From Ignavibacteriaceae bacterium (GTDB lineage Bacteria > Bacteroidota > Ignavibacteria > Ignavibacteriales > Ignavibacteriaceae): 64,000 bases of DNA. Location of the stretch: positions 81,308 through 145,307 of the forward strand of contig WBUK01000008.1 in the NCBI GenBank assembly GCA_008933765.1, written 5' to 3'. A program made the position numbers and the translations under genes. Below, one piece after another: positions 50,641-59,680 of the stretch. Under the pieces are notes generated by a model. That model ran no database searches. It had not been told where the DNA came from and saw nothing but the letters and a program-made list of their open reading frames with translations. Within the stretch, counting starts at the first letter, position 1. Each line of letters begins with the position of its first letter.

Positions 50641-51456
50641 ATGCGAATCAGAATAGCGGTTCAGTTTGAACCTAAAACAATCTCGGTTAATTATAATTAC
50701 GGTATTTCTACCGCAATTAAAAGATGGCTTAAATTGGGCACCCCTCAATTTGCCGAATTTATCGAAAATAGCGGATACAACCTCGATCCGAAGAAGTTCG
50801 AACTTTTCACTTTCTCTCTGAAGTTTGAGAAAATGAAAATGTCGGGCCCTCTCATCCAGCTTGTCTCGCCGAAGGCGTATATCCATATCTCTTTCCCAAT
50901 ACTTCAGGATTATCTCGATTTTGACCAGCTTGCTGCTACAGTAAAAAAAGACCATAAACTGAAAATTGAAGGGCAGGAAATAAAAATAAAAGGATTAAAA
51001 CTTGATTTTGTACCTGAAACTTCTTTTACTTCTGAGATGAGGTTCATTTTTATGAGCCCAATGGTGCTTTCTACTTTCAGATTCATCAACCAGAAAGAAA
51101 GAGTGTATTTCCTGAGACCGGAAGATAATTATGAAATGGATACATTCCTGAGGGATAATCTTGCGGATAAGTATAAAATTATATCGCAGAATGAGAGATA
51201 TCAGCCGGGGCCTATTCATATTGTTTGGGATAAGGACTACCAAAGCCGGCACCCGAGAATAACAAAGAAACTTTGTATCGAGAAACCTAAGGCTAAACCT
51301 GTGGATGTGATCGGGATACTTTCACCCTGCACCATTATCGGTGACCCAAACCTGATCCGCACGGGCTTTATCGCAGGCTTCGGTGAGAAAACCTGGCTCG
51401 GTTTAGGAATGGCAGACCATCTTTACGATACTTCCTACCACGATACTACGCTGTAG
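50641..51456 (+). CDS. cas6: Orphan Cas6-like CRISPR RNA endoribonuclease
   Basis: A 271-residue RAMP protein. MRIRIAVQFEPKTISVNYNY opens a ferredoxin-like fold; KKFELFTFSLKF is the usual 'k-x-F-T-F-S' stretch; EMRFIFMSPMVLSTF and RVYFLRPED (YLxP-like) follow; RTGFIAGFGEKTWLGLGM is the C-terminal glycine-rich loop. In many Cas6 proteins a catalytic His precedes the FTFS block; here that position is FAEFIENSGYN, with no His, as in non-catalytic or atypical Cas6. No array, repeat set or other cas gene is in the window. The gene's 3' end is duplicated downstream. Confidence 0.78.
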   Translation: MRIRIAVQFEPKTISVNYNYGISTAIKRWLKLGTPQFAEFIENSGYNLDPKKFELFTFSLKFEKMKMSGPLIQLVSPKAYIHISFPILQDYLDFDQLAATVKKDHKLKIEGQEIKIKGLKLDFVPETSFTSEMRFIFMSPMVLSTFRFINQKERVYFLRPEDNYEMDTFLRDNLADKYKIISQNERYQPGPIHIVWDKDYQSRHPRITKKLCIEKPKAKPVDVIGILSPCTIIGDPNLIRTGFIAGFGEKTWLGLGMADHLYDTSYHDTTL

Positions 51457-51548
51457 GATTTATCTAAGGCTTCGACGAGAAAACCCGGCTCGGTTTAGGA
51501 ATGGCAGACCATCTTTACGATACTTCCTACCACGATACTACGCTGTAG
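51457..51548 (+). repeat. 92-base copy of the cas6 3' end
   Basis: The last 92 bases of cas6, including the glycine-rich loop codons and TAG, recur immediately downstream with a few substitutions; a third partial copy begins at 51549. The copy reads GFI-stop-GFDEKTRLGLGMAD in the same register. It overlaps the 3' end of the convergent TPR gene. Confidence 0.95.
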
Positions 51549-53371
51549 GATTTATCTAAGGTAGCCCCTTTTTCTTTATCGAAAATGTTTTCAACATCGA
51601 TATTACTGAAAACACCCGTTTTCTTAATAAGAAGTTTTGTTTTACCCTTAATCTCCGGTGAAATTTCAGCCCACATATCAGAGTAGAGCTTACTTCGCTC
51701 CGATTTTGAAGCTTTTTTATACTCGTCGTATATTTTTTGCTCAAGGTCGTTGCCATTTTTCAGTCGAATGAATTGTGGGTCGTCATCCTCACCGCCTTTT
51801 AAAACCAAAGCGCCATATCCGACTTCACCCGGATATTTTTCGGTGTTAATATCTCCTCTAAGAAAAACCACGGTCGCTTCATTGTTTTGTAAGGTTTTTT
51901 GATAATCCTGCCACTCGTACGAAAGTTTGTAGAAAGTTGCTGAAAATAGTGAGTCTTTTGCAAGCTTTTCGGTTGTAGTGGTAACCGCTTTGTAGATTGT
52001 ATCAACATTTTCATTCCATTTAACGAGGTCTTGCTTCGTCAACAGGCGCAGCCCTGAGTAATACTCGGCGTGTCTGAACCAGAATGAGTAGTCGTTTTCC
52101 CCATCTGTCAACAATTTTTCATCCAGTTTAGATTTATTAAACCAATATTTCCCTGCATTCAACGACGAGAGTATCAAAAAATTGTTGAAAGCCAAGTGCC
52201 TTACATCTCTGTTTGATTCCATTTCAGCCAAATAGATTGAGTTGAAAAGCCCGAAAGCCAATTCTGCCTCTTCCTCAATAGCCTTAATATCAGTGATTGA
52301 AAGCCCCGGGTAAATTAACTGCTTGATATCCAGACACCTGCCAAAATATTCGGCTATCATCCCTGCAGCGTCTTCAAACCTGCCCTGTTTAAAATATACT
52401 TTAGCCAGAAAAAGTGCTGCGTTGTTTAGCGTGGGGTTAACTTCATCAAAGAACAATTTCCTCTCGGTATATACCTCTAATGCGTACTCTTCGGCTTTAA
52501 CAAGGTCGCCTTCCTCTAATTTCAACTCGGCGCAATCGGCAAGAAGATCGATGAATTGCTGGCTTTTTCTGGTGTATCTTGCTTCAGCAATAGATAGTCC
52601 GCTCACAATCAGTGAATCTGCAGTTTTAATATCGCCATGTTTTTTGTAAAGGGATGAAAGCTGCCTTAAACCATTTAAAAACAGAGGGCTCGGCGTACCT
52701 ACTTTATAAGAAAGTATCTTTAGCCCGAGTTTATAAAGCGAATCTGCTTTCTCAAAATCGTTTTTTCGGTTGTATGTATCAGCCAGAAAAACGAGGAAAA
52801 GTGAATAGTTTGCATCATCTTCTCCGGCTATGTTTTTCCTCAGATCGATAGCCTTTGTTAAAAATTCCACTGAACTGTCATATTCCTCAACAAAATAATA
52901 GTTTCTGCCGATGTTTGCAAGATCGGTTGCATATTCAGGGTGGTTCCTCCCCAGGATTTGCCTGTCAATTTCCTCAGCTGCTTTATAATACTCCAAAGCT
53001 TTTGGAAAATTCTTCCTCAGTTTATAAAGGTCGGCAAGGTTCACCAAAGTGGTTGAGTAGGAATAGGTATGTTTTCCGGCACTTTTTTCTTTTATTTGGA
53101 GCGTTTTAAGGAAGGTTCTTTCCGCATCAAAGAAGCGTAGCCTTCTTTGATATATCATAGCAAGGTTGTTCAATGCTTTTGCGTACATCGAGTCAGTTTC
53201 ACCGAACTCTTTCTTAGCCGCCTCTGCGGCTTGTTCGGCAAAGACCAAGGCTAAGCCATACTGCCCCTGCCCGAAAGAATTTTGTACTTTTTTGTTAAGC
53301 TCTTCGTAACCCTGTGCATTTATAAACGAGAGCGGAAGGAGGAAAAGAATCAGTAAAACCGGAAATTTCAT
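51527..53371 (-). pseudogene. Secreted TPR protein truncated within a CHAT protease domain
   Basis: From ATG at 53371 there are 614 residues with signal peptide (MKFPVLLILFLLPLSFINAQ). Residues about 22-350 are tetratricopeptide repeats (ALNNLAMIYQRRLRFFDAER, TTLVNLADLYKLRKNFPKAL and others). The region DYQKTLQNNEATVVFLR ... LYSDMWAEISPEIKGKTKLL is the familiar entry to a CHAT (caspase-like) domain, but the protein ends shortly after KTGVFSNIDVENIF. The last ten codons (DKSYSVVSW) are read antisense through the cas6 tail copy. The catalytic His/Cys part is missing. Called a 3'-truncated remnant; it may still be expressed. Confidence 0.72.
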
Positions 53372-53545
53372 TCGTTTTGTTTCGTTTAAGATTGATAAAT
53401 TGAAAAATGTTAAACCGTAATTTAACATATCACCGCTCTTTCGGTTGTCCCTTATTTAGTAGTTACATCGTTTCGGTTCACCCTGTCTTTTGCGGGCTTA
53501 TTCATCGTTAGAGGGAGGCAATCATTCGTTCACTCTGTTTGTTTT

Positions 53546-53659
53546 GTGGTCACATTTAATCAGCCACCCCAACCACAGAGAATGAATTGCAGCCACTTCC
53601 AGCCATCCAACTATACTGAAACAACCATCCTAATTACAAAGATCAAATTGCTGCAACCC
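53546..53659 (-). repeat. Degenerate copies of the cyclase 3' tail
   Basis: The cyclase ends with codons for WDGSFKMTTK-stop. GGATGGTTGTTTCAGTATA and GGGTGGCTGATTAAATGTGA, each about 60 bases apart, resemble the coding GGATGGCTCTTTCAAGATGA. No open frame. The other part of the 288-base gap (53372-53545) holds further short T-rich repeats. Confidence 0.5.
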
Positions 53660-55843
53660 TTACTTTGTTGTCATCTTGAAAGAGCCATCCCAATCTTCCG
53701 AAGGTGGATTTTTAATGTAGTGGTTAACCCGTTCGATAAATTCAACGGAAGCCGGGTCACCCGGTTTCAATTCCAAACATTTGGCAAACAGCTTTCCGGC
53801 AGTTTCAAAATCTCTTTCCAAATATTTGTGCAAAGCTGCTGAATATTCATCGTAATAACCGGCGTAAAGGTTCTGATTCTTCTCCGAAATCACCTCGTAA
53901 ACCCCTACCGAGAAGTCTTTCCCTTTTACTTTCAGAATATCCAGTTGGCGGGTTACGATAGCAGGATCATCAATTTGTTTCAACACCGACTCAGAAATCA
54001 TAATATTAATACCGTAAAGCTTACCCGCCCCTTCTAAGCGCGAAGCAAGATTAACCGTATCACCAAGAACGGTATAGTCAAACACCTGGTCAGACCCCAT
54101 ATTACCAAGAATAACGGGCCCGGTATTAATTCCCACCCGGGTACCGATCTTAGGATAGCCGCGCTCTTTCCAGATTTTATTCAGTTCGTCGCAGTTATTT
54201 TGCATCTGAAGTGCCGATCGAACGGCCGCAACCGCGTGCCTTTCCATAGGGAGAGGGGCACCGAACTCCGCCATTATTGCGTCGCCAATAAACTTATCGA
54301 TAATCCCCCCGTTCGCCGTAATAACACCCGTCATTTTTGTGAAATATTCGTTTAAAAGTTTTACAAGGTCCGCAGGTTTCATTCTTTCGGAAATTGTGGT
54401 AAAACCCTCAATATCAGAAAAAAGCACCGTCAATTCCCTCTCCTCACCACCGAGTGTTAAGTTCTCAGGGTTATCTATCAACCGATCAACAACCGAAGGT
54501 GAAAGATAACGCGAAAAAGCCGATTTAATAAACGACTGCTCTTTTGCGCCCGTATATTGAACCGTAACCAACAGCAGCAAAAACGAAACGGATACATTCA
54601 ACTGAAATGTCACCATAGGGAATATCACACGATCAACAACTAAATAATAGGTGAACGGCAACGCAAGAACCATCACCAAACCGTAAAAAATGTAAAAATA
54701 TAGGCTTTTTTTGTACAAGGAAAGAATAGTCAGTATCAAAACAACCGCTGCTATCATCAGAATCAGAGAAAGTGACCCAAATTGACTGTAAAACGAGTTG
54801 GTAACCAGTGCGTTCATTATTGCAGCATGAATTACCACAAGAGGTACCGCATCTTCAAGTGTATTGGGACCTGAATCCGATATTCCCGTGGAAACATCAC
54901 CGATAAAAACCACGCTACCCTCATAATAGTTTTGCATCTGGGCGGTCAGTTCAGGATTTTCAGCACGAAGATTGAAATTTCGCATCTCCATCTCCTGCTT
55001 CCGGTCATCTTTCTGCCATTTAACTGCATAAGGAATGTATGTAAGCCCATGAATATCAATTGGGATTATAACATCCTCCAATAGCTTATTATCCTCATTT
55101 GCCCGGATAAGGATCTGTTTCCCCCACTCCACAATTATGCTGTCCGGTTCCACATCATTCATTTTACAAAACATTGCGAGTGTAGAAGTGGGTATATATC
55201 CACTGTCAAGTTTTAGCAACATCGGGTATGTTCTGTAAACCCCGTCACCTTCAGCAACGGCGGTTATGTGTCCCGAAGTGGCGGTTGCGGCGGCAAATTG
55301 GTCATCCTGAACCAAACCCCTGCCGGCATAATAAGGTTTCCCTTCACCAATTTCTTTAGGAAAAAACCTGAATTCACTCTCTAATCTTTTAAAATATTCA
55401 CCATCCCGTTCAATTCCGGTAACCTTATCCGTAGATACCGAAAAACCCGCCGGCAGGCAAACATTGCCGGCAGCTTCGATCGCTTCAGCGAACATCGAAT
55501 CTGCCGCGCGGTTTGAGGGTTTTGCAAATATAAGGTCGTACATAATAGCGTTAGGTTCAAATTCAGAGAGCAAATTCAAACTTTTAGCCAAAAATTTCCG
55601 ATCTAACTGATTTGATTTTAAGTAATCGTAGGTGTTGTCGTTAATACTTAAGAAAACAACCTGTTTCGAGGGTTTCGGGGCTTGGTTGTTCTCAAACGCA
55701 TATTTATAAATCAGATCATTCGCTTTATCATCCAACGAATTACCGGCTAAATTAAACAATGCTTCGATTAAAATTAAAGATACCAAAACAATAAACCCGA
55801 CTAAAATCAGGGTTTTAACGGAATAACGGCTTCTTAAATGCAA
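53660..55843 (-). CDS. CHASE2-domain class III nucleotidyl cyclase
   Basis: A 727-residue membrane protein. An N-terminal helix (TLILVGFIVLVSLILIEALF) is followed by an extracytoplasmic CHASE2 sensor domain (about 40-345, with FLSINDNTYDYLKS and YYEGSVVFIGDVSTGI). Three further helices (about 350-430) precede a class III cyclase domain (about 460-650). The latter has LTVLFSDIEGFTTISERM and DKFIGDAIMAEFGAP (metal-binding Asp residues) and GDTVNLASRLEGAGK. The substrate-selecting residues cannot be fixed by eye, though adenylate is usual. A C-terminal helical tail follows. It stands alone, divergent from the small-heat-shock operon. Confidence 0.93.
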   Translation of the reverse strand: MHLRSRYSVKTLILVGFIVLVSLILIEALFNLAGNSLDDKANDLIYKYAFENNQAPKPSKQVVFLSINDNTYDYLKSNQLDRKFLAKSLNLLSEFEPNAIMYDLIFAKPSNRAADSMFAEAIEAAGNVCLPAGFSVSTDKVTGIERDGEYFKRLESEFRFFPKEIGEGKPYYAGRGLVQDDQFAAATATSGHITAVAEGDGVYRTYPMLLKLDSGYIPTSTLAMFCKMNDVEPDSIIVEWGKQILIRANEDNKLLEDVIIPIDIHGLTYIPYAVKWQKDDRKQEMEMRNFNLRAENPELTAQMQNYYEGSVVFIGDVSTGISDSGPNTLEDAVPLVVIHAAIMNALVTNSFYSQFGSLSLILMIAAVVLILTILSLYKKSLYFYIFYGLVMVLALPFTYYLVVDRVIFPMVTFQLNVSVSFLLLLVTVQYTGAKEQSFIKSAFSRYLSPSVVDRLIDNPENLTLGGEERELTVLFSDIEGFTTISERMKPADLVKLLNEYFTKMTGVITANGGIIDKFIGDAIMAEFGAPLPMERHAVAAVRSALQMQNNCDELNKIWKERGYPKIGTRVGINTGPVILGNMGSDQVFDYTVLGDTVNLASRLEGAGKLYGINIMISESVLKQIDDPAIVTRQLDILKVKGKDFSVGVYEVISEKNQNLYAGYYDEYSAALHKYLERDFETAGKLFAKCLELKPGDPASVEFIERVNHYIKNPPSEDWDGSFKMTTK

Positions 55844-55950
55844 ATTTACAGTTCCTGAAGAAAATGAATGAGTCTCTATAACAAATTTGCAGATTTATTA
55901 CGAGAATTTAAAATTTTTCTTTCTTTTTTGAATCGCCGTGTGAAGTGGTG

Positions 55951-56028
55951 TTTGTCAATTTGTCTGTCATTTTGACGATGTTTTGACAAAATTGCAAAAC
56001 AATATGTCATTTTGTCTGTCATTTTGGC
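55951..56028 (+). promoter_or_regulatory. Candidate enhancer sites for a sigma-54 activator
   Basis: GTCATTTTGAC at 55966-55976 is an 11-base palindrome; GTCATTTTGTC (56006) and GTCATTTTGGC (56018) are close copies, and TTTTGACAAAA lies between. They sit 65-125 bases upstream of the -24 box, the standard place for upstream activator sites. Confidence 0.6.
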
Positions 56029-56090
56029 GAGGCTGCACTTCCCGGCAATTCCCACCACTTCAAAAAGGCTGATTTAACCCCTTTTTCGTT

Positions 56091-56107
56091 TTGGCACGCT
56101 CTTTGCT
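56091..56107 (+). promoter_or_regulatory. Sigma-54 (-24/-12) promoter of the small heat-shock operon
   Basis: TTGGCACGCTCTTTGCT fits the consensus YTGGCACG-N4-TTGCW. GG (56093-56094) and GC (56105-56106) are separated by exactly ten bases, as required. The hsp20 ATG is 64 bases downstream. Confidence 0.85.
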
Positions 56108-56170
56108 ACATATAAGGCAAAGAGTTCAACAAATCACTTAAAAAAAGAATTTTAGAAAAGGAGACACAAA

Positions 56171-56602
56171 ATGAGAACACTTATTTATAATCCTGTGAAG
56201 GAAATGTTAAGAATGAGCAATGCTATTGCTGATTCACTTGAAAAAGAGTTTAACCCCGCTTTCAGCAAACCCGCCTGCTTTAGCCCGCGGACTGACATCG
56301 TTGAGATTGACGGCGTGGTTAATATCCTGACGGAACTGCCCGGAATTAAAAAAGAGGACATTAAACTGACTGTGGTTGAAAACACCATTTCCGTTGAGGG
56401 TGAAAAGAAACTTGCAAACGATGACAACATCCGTTACTTCGTGAATGAGAGAATTTCAGGCAACTTCAAACGCTCGTTCAAAATGCCATTCGAGGTTGAC
56501 AGAAACGGCGTAGAGGCTTCTTTTAACGACGGTATCTTAACTGTAACCGTGAAAAAAGCTGAAAAAGAACCTGAAGCTAACAAACAAATCGAAGTAAAAT
56601 AA
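56171..56602 (+). CDS. Small heat-shock protein, Hsp20 family
   Basis: A 143-residue alpha-crystallin-type chaperone. The core includes PRTDIVEIDGVVNILTELPG, GIKKEDIKLTVVENTISVEG and SFKMPFEVDRNGVEASFNDG ILTVTVKKA, i.e. the 'GxLTI/V' end with the P-x-x-x-x-x-I-x-V tail in weak form (NKQIEVK). ATP-independent holdase. GGAGA site before the ATG at 56171. It is preceded by a sigma-54-type promoter and followed 20 bases on by a second sHSP gene. Confidence 0.95.
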   Translation: MRTLIYNPVKEMLRMSNAIADSLEKEFNPAFSKPACFSPRTDIVEIDGVVNILTELPGIKKEDIKLTVVENTISVEGEKKLANDDNIRYFVNERISGNFKRSFKMPFEVDRNGVEASFNDGILTVTVKKAEKEPEANKQIEVK

Positions 56603-56622
56603 GTGAGGAAAGGAGATTAAAA

Positions 56623-57033
56623 ATGGCTAAGGATATTAATAAAACCGCAAATGAAGACGCTATCGTTAAAGTTAGTGAAGATAGCTGGAAAGAGGCTTTT
56701 GACAGAGAAAACTGGGTGCTGCCCGAAGTTAACCTGATGGAAGATGATGAGGCTTTCTTCGTTATCGCTTCAATGCCCGGTGTGAGCAAAGATGATGTGA
56801 GAATTAAAATTGAAGACGGCAACTTGGTCCTCATGGGTAGAATTGACAGATCGAAATTCGAGGGGAAAAAGATATTATTGAAAGAGATCAATACGGGGAA
56901 TTTCTACCGCAAATTCAAAGTTGCCGATTCAATCGACACTCAAAATGTTGAGGCTTCTTTCAAGGATGGTGAATTGATTCTTAAACTCGCTAAACACGAG
57001 AGAATTAAGCCGAAAACTATTGAAATTAAATAA
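56623..57033 (+). CDS. Second small heat-shock protein, Hsp20 family
   Basis: A 136-residue alpha-crystallin-domain protein. ALPEVNLMEDDEAFFVIASM-type core (LPEVNLMEDDEAFFVIASM), PGVSKDDVRIKIEDGNLVLM and NVEASFKDGELILKLAKHE are visible. The N-terminal arm is different from the neighbour's and includes an acidic stretch. AAAGGAGA site precedes the ATG. It is 20 bases downstream of the first sHSP, in one operon, ending in a strong terminator. The two proteins may form mixed oligomers. Confidence 0.93.
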   Translation: MAKDINKTANEDAIVKVSEDSWKEAFDRENWVLPEVNLMEDDEAFFVIASMPGVSKDDVRIKIEDGNLVLMGRIDRSKFEGKKILLKEINTGNFYRKFKVADSIDTQNVEASFKDGELILKLAKHERIKPKTIEIK

Positions 57034-57054
57034 ATAGTGTCCGACTCATAAAAA

Positions 57055-57090
57055 AAAGAGCGCGAGAGTTTTATCTTTCGCGCTCTTTTT
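57055..57090 (+). terminator. Rho-independent terminator of the sHSP operon
   Basis: AAAGAGCGCGA pairs with TCGCGCTCTTT around a 12-base loop, followed by TTTTTG. It lies 21 bases after the stop of the second sHSP. Confidence 0.9.
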
Positions 57091-57214
57091 GTTTTAAATC
57101 GTACTCATAAAAGGGTGCTTAACATCCCTTCCCGGGATTTTACCCACTGCCGGCAGGTTAGCCGTACTTCGCCCGCAGTTTGAATGCCTGGTGTTGCAGT
57201 TTGAATGCCCGGTG

Positions 57215-59680
57215 CTACTTCATCAGAAGCATTTTCTTTACTTCATAATGAACACCGGAACGGAGTTCATACAGGTATAATCCACTCGGCAGATCACCCG
57301 CTTCAAATGTTATCTGATAGTTACCCGCTTCTTTGAAACCATCAACAAGCGTTTTAACTTTCTGACCCAACGCATTATAAACGCTGATTTCAACATTTCC
57401 TGAAACAGGAATAGCATATTTAATCACCGTGCTCGGGTTGAATGGGTTCGGGAAGTTTTGCGAAAGCCCGTAAGCGCCCGGCACGCCTGAAAGCTCATCC
57501 TGAACATCAACGGGCCCGTAAACTGTGTATTGCAGGTCATCAAAATAAAGCGTACCGATGTTCTTTTTACCCGGTGTCAGCGTCAACTGATAACTGTCGA
57601 TACTAAGAGGTGACTCAAGAACACCGTTTCCAATCCACGAGCCAACCGGGTCGTTTGCCAAATCCCACCGGACGAGTTTCCAACCGTACCAGTCGATCGT
57701 TTTCCATTCGCTGACTTCGTGCCCGCCGGGACCTCCGTCATTAACACAGAAGCGGAATTTATTGCCACTTCCGTCCCCGAAAAGCATCGTTTCAAGGTAA
57801 GTGTTTTGAATCGGGAAAGTAGGCGTGGTCGCCGGGTAATATTCCCTGATAAGCCACTGCGTTGCCAGTAAATCCCATCCGTAGGTCAGCTTCATCGATT
57901 TTGCGGAACCTGTTCCGTGGTTCAGGATAACTCCGTCAAGATAGATGTTTGTGGTGTCTGTCAGGATACCAACGGTTGAGCCTGACTGCTGTGGCACCCA
58001 CCAGTTGCCGATTCCGCCGTCGAAATTGTCGATTGTGTAGGTTGTTCCTTGTCCGATGCTACCCATTGTAAACGGAATTTCAATAGCTTCCTGAATAGCG
58101 TTGCCGCTCATATCTTCAATGCCCGGCTCAATTTTAATTAAATATTGCGTGCCCGGCACCAAATCTTCACGAGTGAAGAGGTTAACGGAAGCAAAATCCG
58201 TTCCGGGGTAATATTTTGTTAAAGTCTGAACATTCGCACCGGTCGAAGTGTTTGTGAAGAAAATCTTCCCGCCAAGTGTCGAAGTTTTTAACGGTTCGTT
58301 GAAAGTTAAGTTGATAACGGGGCGTTTTTCAATCACCTGTTCATTCGCCTGCGGATATCTTGCGACAAGTGCCGGCGGAACCTGGTCGGGTACCCTGGTT
58401 GAAAAATTCATCACATACGGGTCGCCGCCGACGCCGTCACCATTTCCGTCAAGCGGATGGTTCGACTTATCCTTAGCCGTGGCTAAAATTGTCAGCGTGT
58501 AATTTGTGGCAAACTGGAACCCGGAAGTGTTGATTACTAATGTCCTCTCGTTAGCGCTCCACGATTTCTGCGGGTTGCCAACCGTAGGTGCAAAAACCAA
58601 AGCATTGTTCACCGAAGCCGTATCCATCGGCCGGCTGAAAGTTATCTGTAAGTTGTTGATTCCCGGATAAAGCGAGTCACCCACTGCCGGCAGAACAGTC
58701 GCTACATAAGGCGGCATCGAGTTAACCATTGCCACATCCTTAAATGTGAAAAATGTATCCGACATCGCAACAGTTGAGTTGTAGGTATCATATCCCGGTG
58801 CACTTACAGAAATCGACTGAATTCCGCCCGGAACGCGCTCGAAATAGTAAAATCCGTTGCGTAAAAGTGTGGAATCGGTTGAATATTTATGAAACAATGA
58901 CTGATAGGTATCCGTTGTGTAAGTTCTTCCGTTAACAGTTACAACGGCACCGTTAATCGGTAAACCGCTTTCAGAGTCTGTAACAATCCCCGCCATTATG
59001 CCCGGATAGGGCCTCTGCTGACCTTTAAATTTAATAATCGACCACCAGAAAGTTTTCGCTTCCAAGCGTTTCCACTCGTAGTTCATGTTCAGCTGGTTTT
59101 GTTTTGGGTTTGTGTGGAAACCGGCTTCGCTGAGTTCCGACGGCATGTTCGACATTCTGTTCACCCACAGATATGGTCCCCCCGAAGTGCAGCCATAGAA
59201 AGAACAGTCGCCGATTGAACCCCGGACGGTGGTTGTTCTCATCCCTTTTGTAAGGTTGCCTATCATAATATCGCTCATTGCTTTTCCGCCATTAGGGATT
59301 TTTTCCGCTCCACTTGCGTACTGCCCCCAAAGAAGAAGTGTAGTGTTTGCGCTTGCGCCGCCGGCATCGCTGTGAAGCGAGTGAAACCATGCCGCTCCGA
59401 GTGAGTTTGCATAATCTGTCCGCTGGCTCAACGAAACAATCTGAATTGAATCGGTTCTTGTCATGTAAACCGTGTCAATATCTGTAGAGTCCTGCAAAAA
59501 CGCCCTGAGATGTCTTCCGACATAAAGCGATTTTTGTGCTTCCGGGTAGTTGTAAATGCCCATATTTTCGTCAGCACTGTGCCCGGGGTCAATAACTATA
59601 TTCCAGCCGGAAAGCCCGGTAATCTGAGCTTGCAGCTGAACGGTTAAAAATAATGCGGCGAGTAATAAAATCTTTTTCAT
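57215..59680 (-). CDS. T9SS-exported N-acetylmuramoyl-L-alanine amidase with Ig-like domains
   Basis: An 821-residue protein. Signal peptide (KKILLLAALFLTVQLQA), then an Amidase_3 domain: WNIVIDPGHSADENMG (Zn His), YPEAQKSLYVGRH (Zn Glu), AAWFHSLHSDAGG (Zn His) and SELSEAGFHTN (catalytic Glu), complete. A carboxypeptidase-regulatory-like domain (GIMAGIVTDSESGLPINGAV) and two Big_5/Ig-like domains (PPYVATVLPAVGDSLYP, PPALVARYPQANEQVIE) follow, then a carbohydrate-binding-like jelly roll (about 540-710) and a T9SS domain (NFPNPFNPSTVI). Likely acts on peptidoglycan outside the cell. Translationally coupled (ATGA at 59677-59680) with the upstream PD40 gene. Confidence 0.9.
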   Translation of the reverse strand: MKKILLLAALFLTVQLQAQITGLSGWNIVIDPGHSADENMGIYNYPEAQKSLYVGRHLRAFLQDSTDIDTVYMTRTDSIQIVSLSQRTDYANSLGAAWFHSLHSDAGGASANTTLLLWGQYASGAEKIPNGGKAMSDIMIGNLTKGMRTTTVRGSIGDCSFYGCTSGGPYLWVNRMSNMPSELSEAGFHTNPKQNQLNMNYEWKRLEAKTFWWSIIKFKGQQRPYPGIMAGIVTDSESGLPINGAVVTVNGRTYTTDTYQSLFHKYSTDSTLLRNGFYYFERVPGGIQSISVSAPGYDTYNSTVAMSDTFFTFKDVAMVNSMPPYVATVLPAVGDSLYPGINNLQITFSRPMDTASVNNALVFAPTVGNPQKSWSANERTLVINTSGFQFATNYTLTILATAKDKSNHPLDGNGDGVGGDPYVMNFSTRVPDQVPPALVARYPQANEQVIEKRPVINLTFNEPLKTSTLGGKIFFTNTSTGANVQTLTKYYPGTDFASVNLFTREDLVPGTQYLIKIEPGIEDMSGNAIQEAIEIPFTMGSIGQGTTYTIDNFDGGIGNWWVPQQSGSTVGILTDTTNIYLDGVILNHGTGSAKSMKLTYGWDLLATQWLIREYYPATTPTFPIQNTYLETMLFGDGSGNKFRFCVNDGGPGGHEVSEWKTIDWYGWKLVRWDLANDPVGSWIGNGVLESPLSIDSYQLTLTPGKKNIGTLYFDDLQYTVYGPVDVQDELSGVPGAYGLSQNFPNPFNPSTVIKYAIPVSGNVEISVYNALGQKVKTLVDGFKEAGNYQITFEAGDLPSGLYLYELRSGVHYEVKKMLLMK

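Noticed and set aside
50641..53371. Cas6 next to a TPR-CHAT gene resembling a Craspase-like (type III-E) CRISPR protease system
   Set aside because: The TPR-CHAT protein has a signal peptide, so it is exported, and its CHAT catalytic part is missing. The genes are convergent, and no Cas7-11, other effector or array is present.
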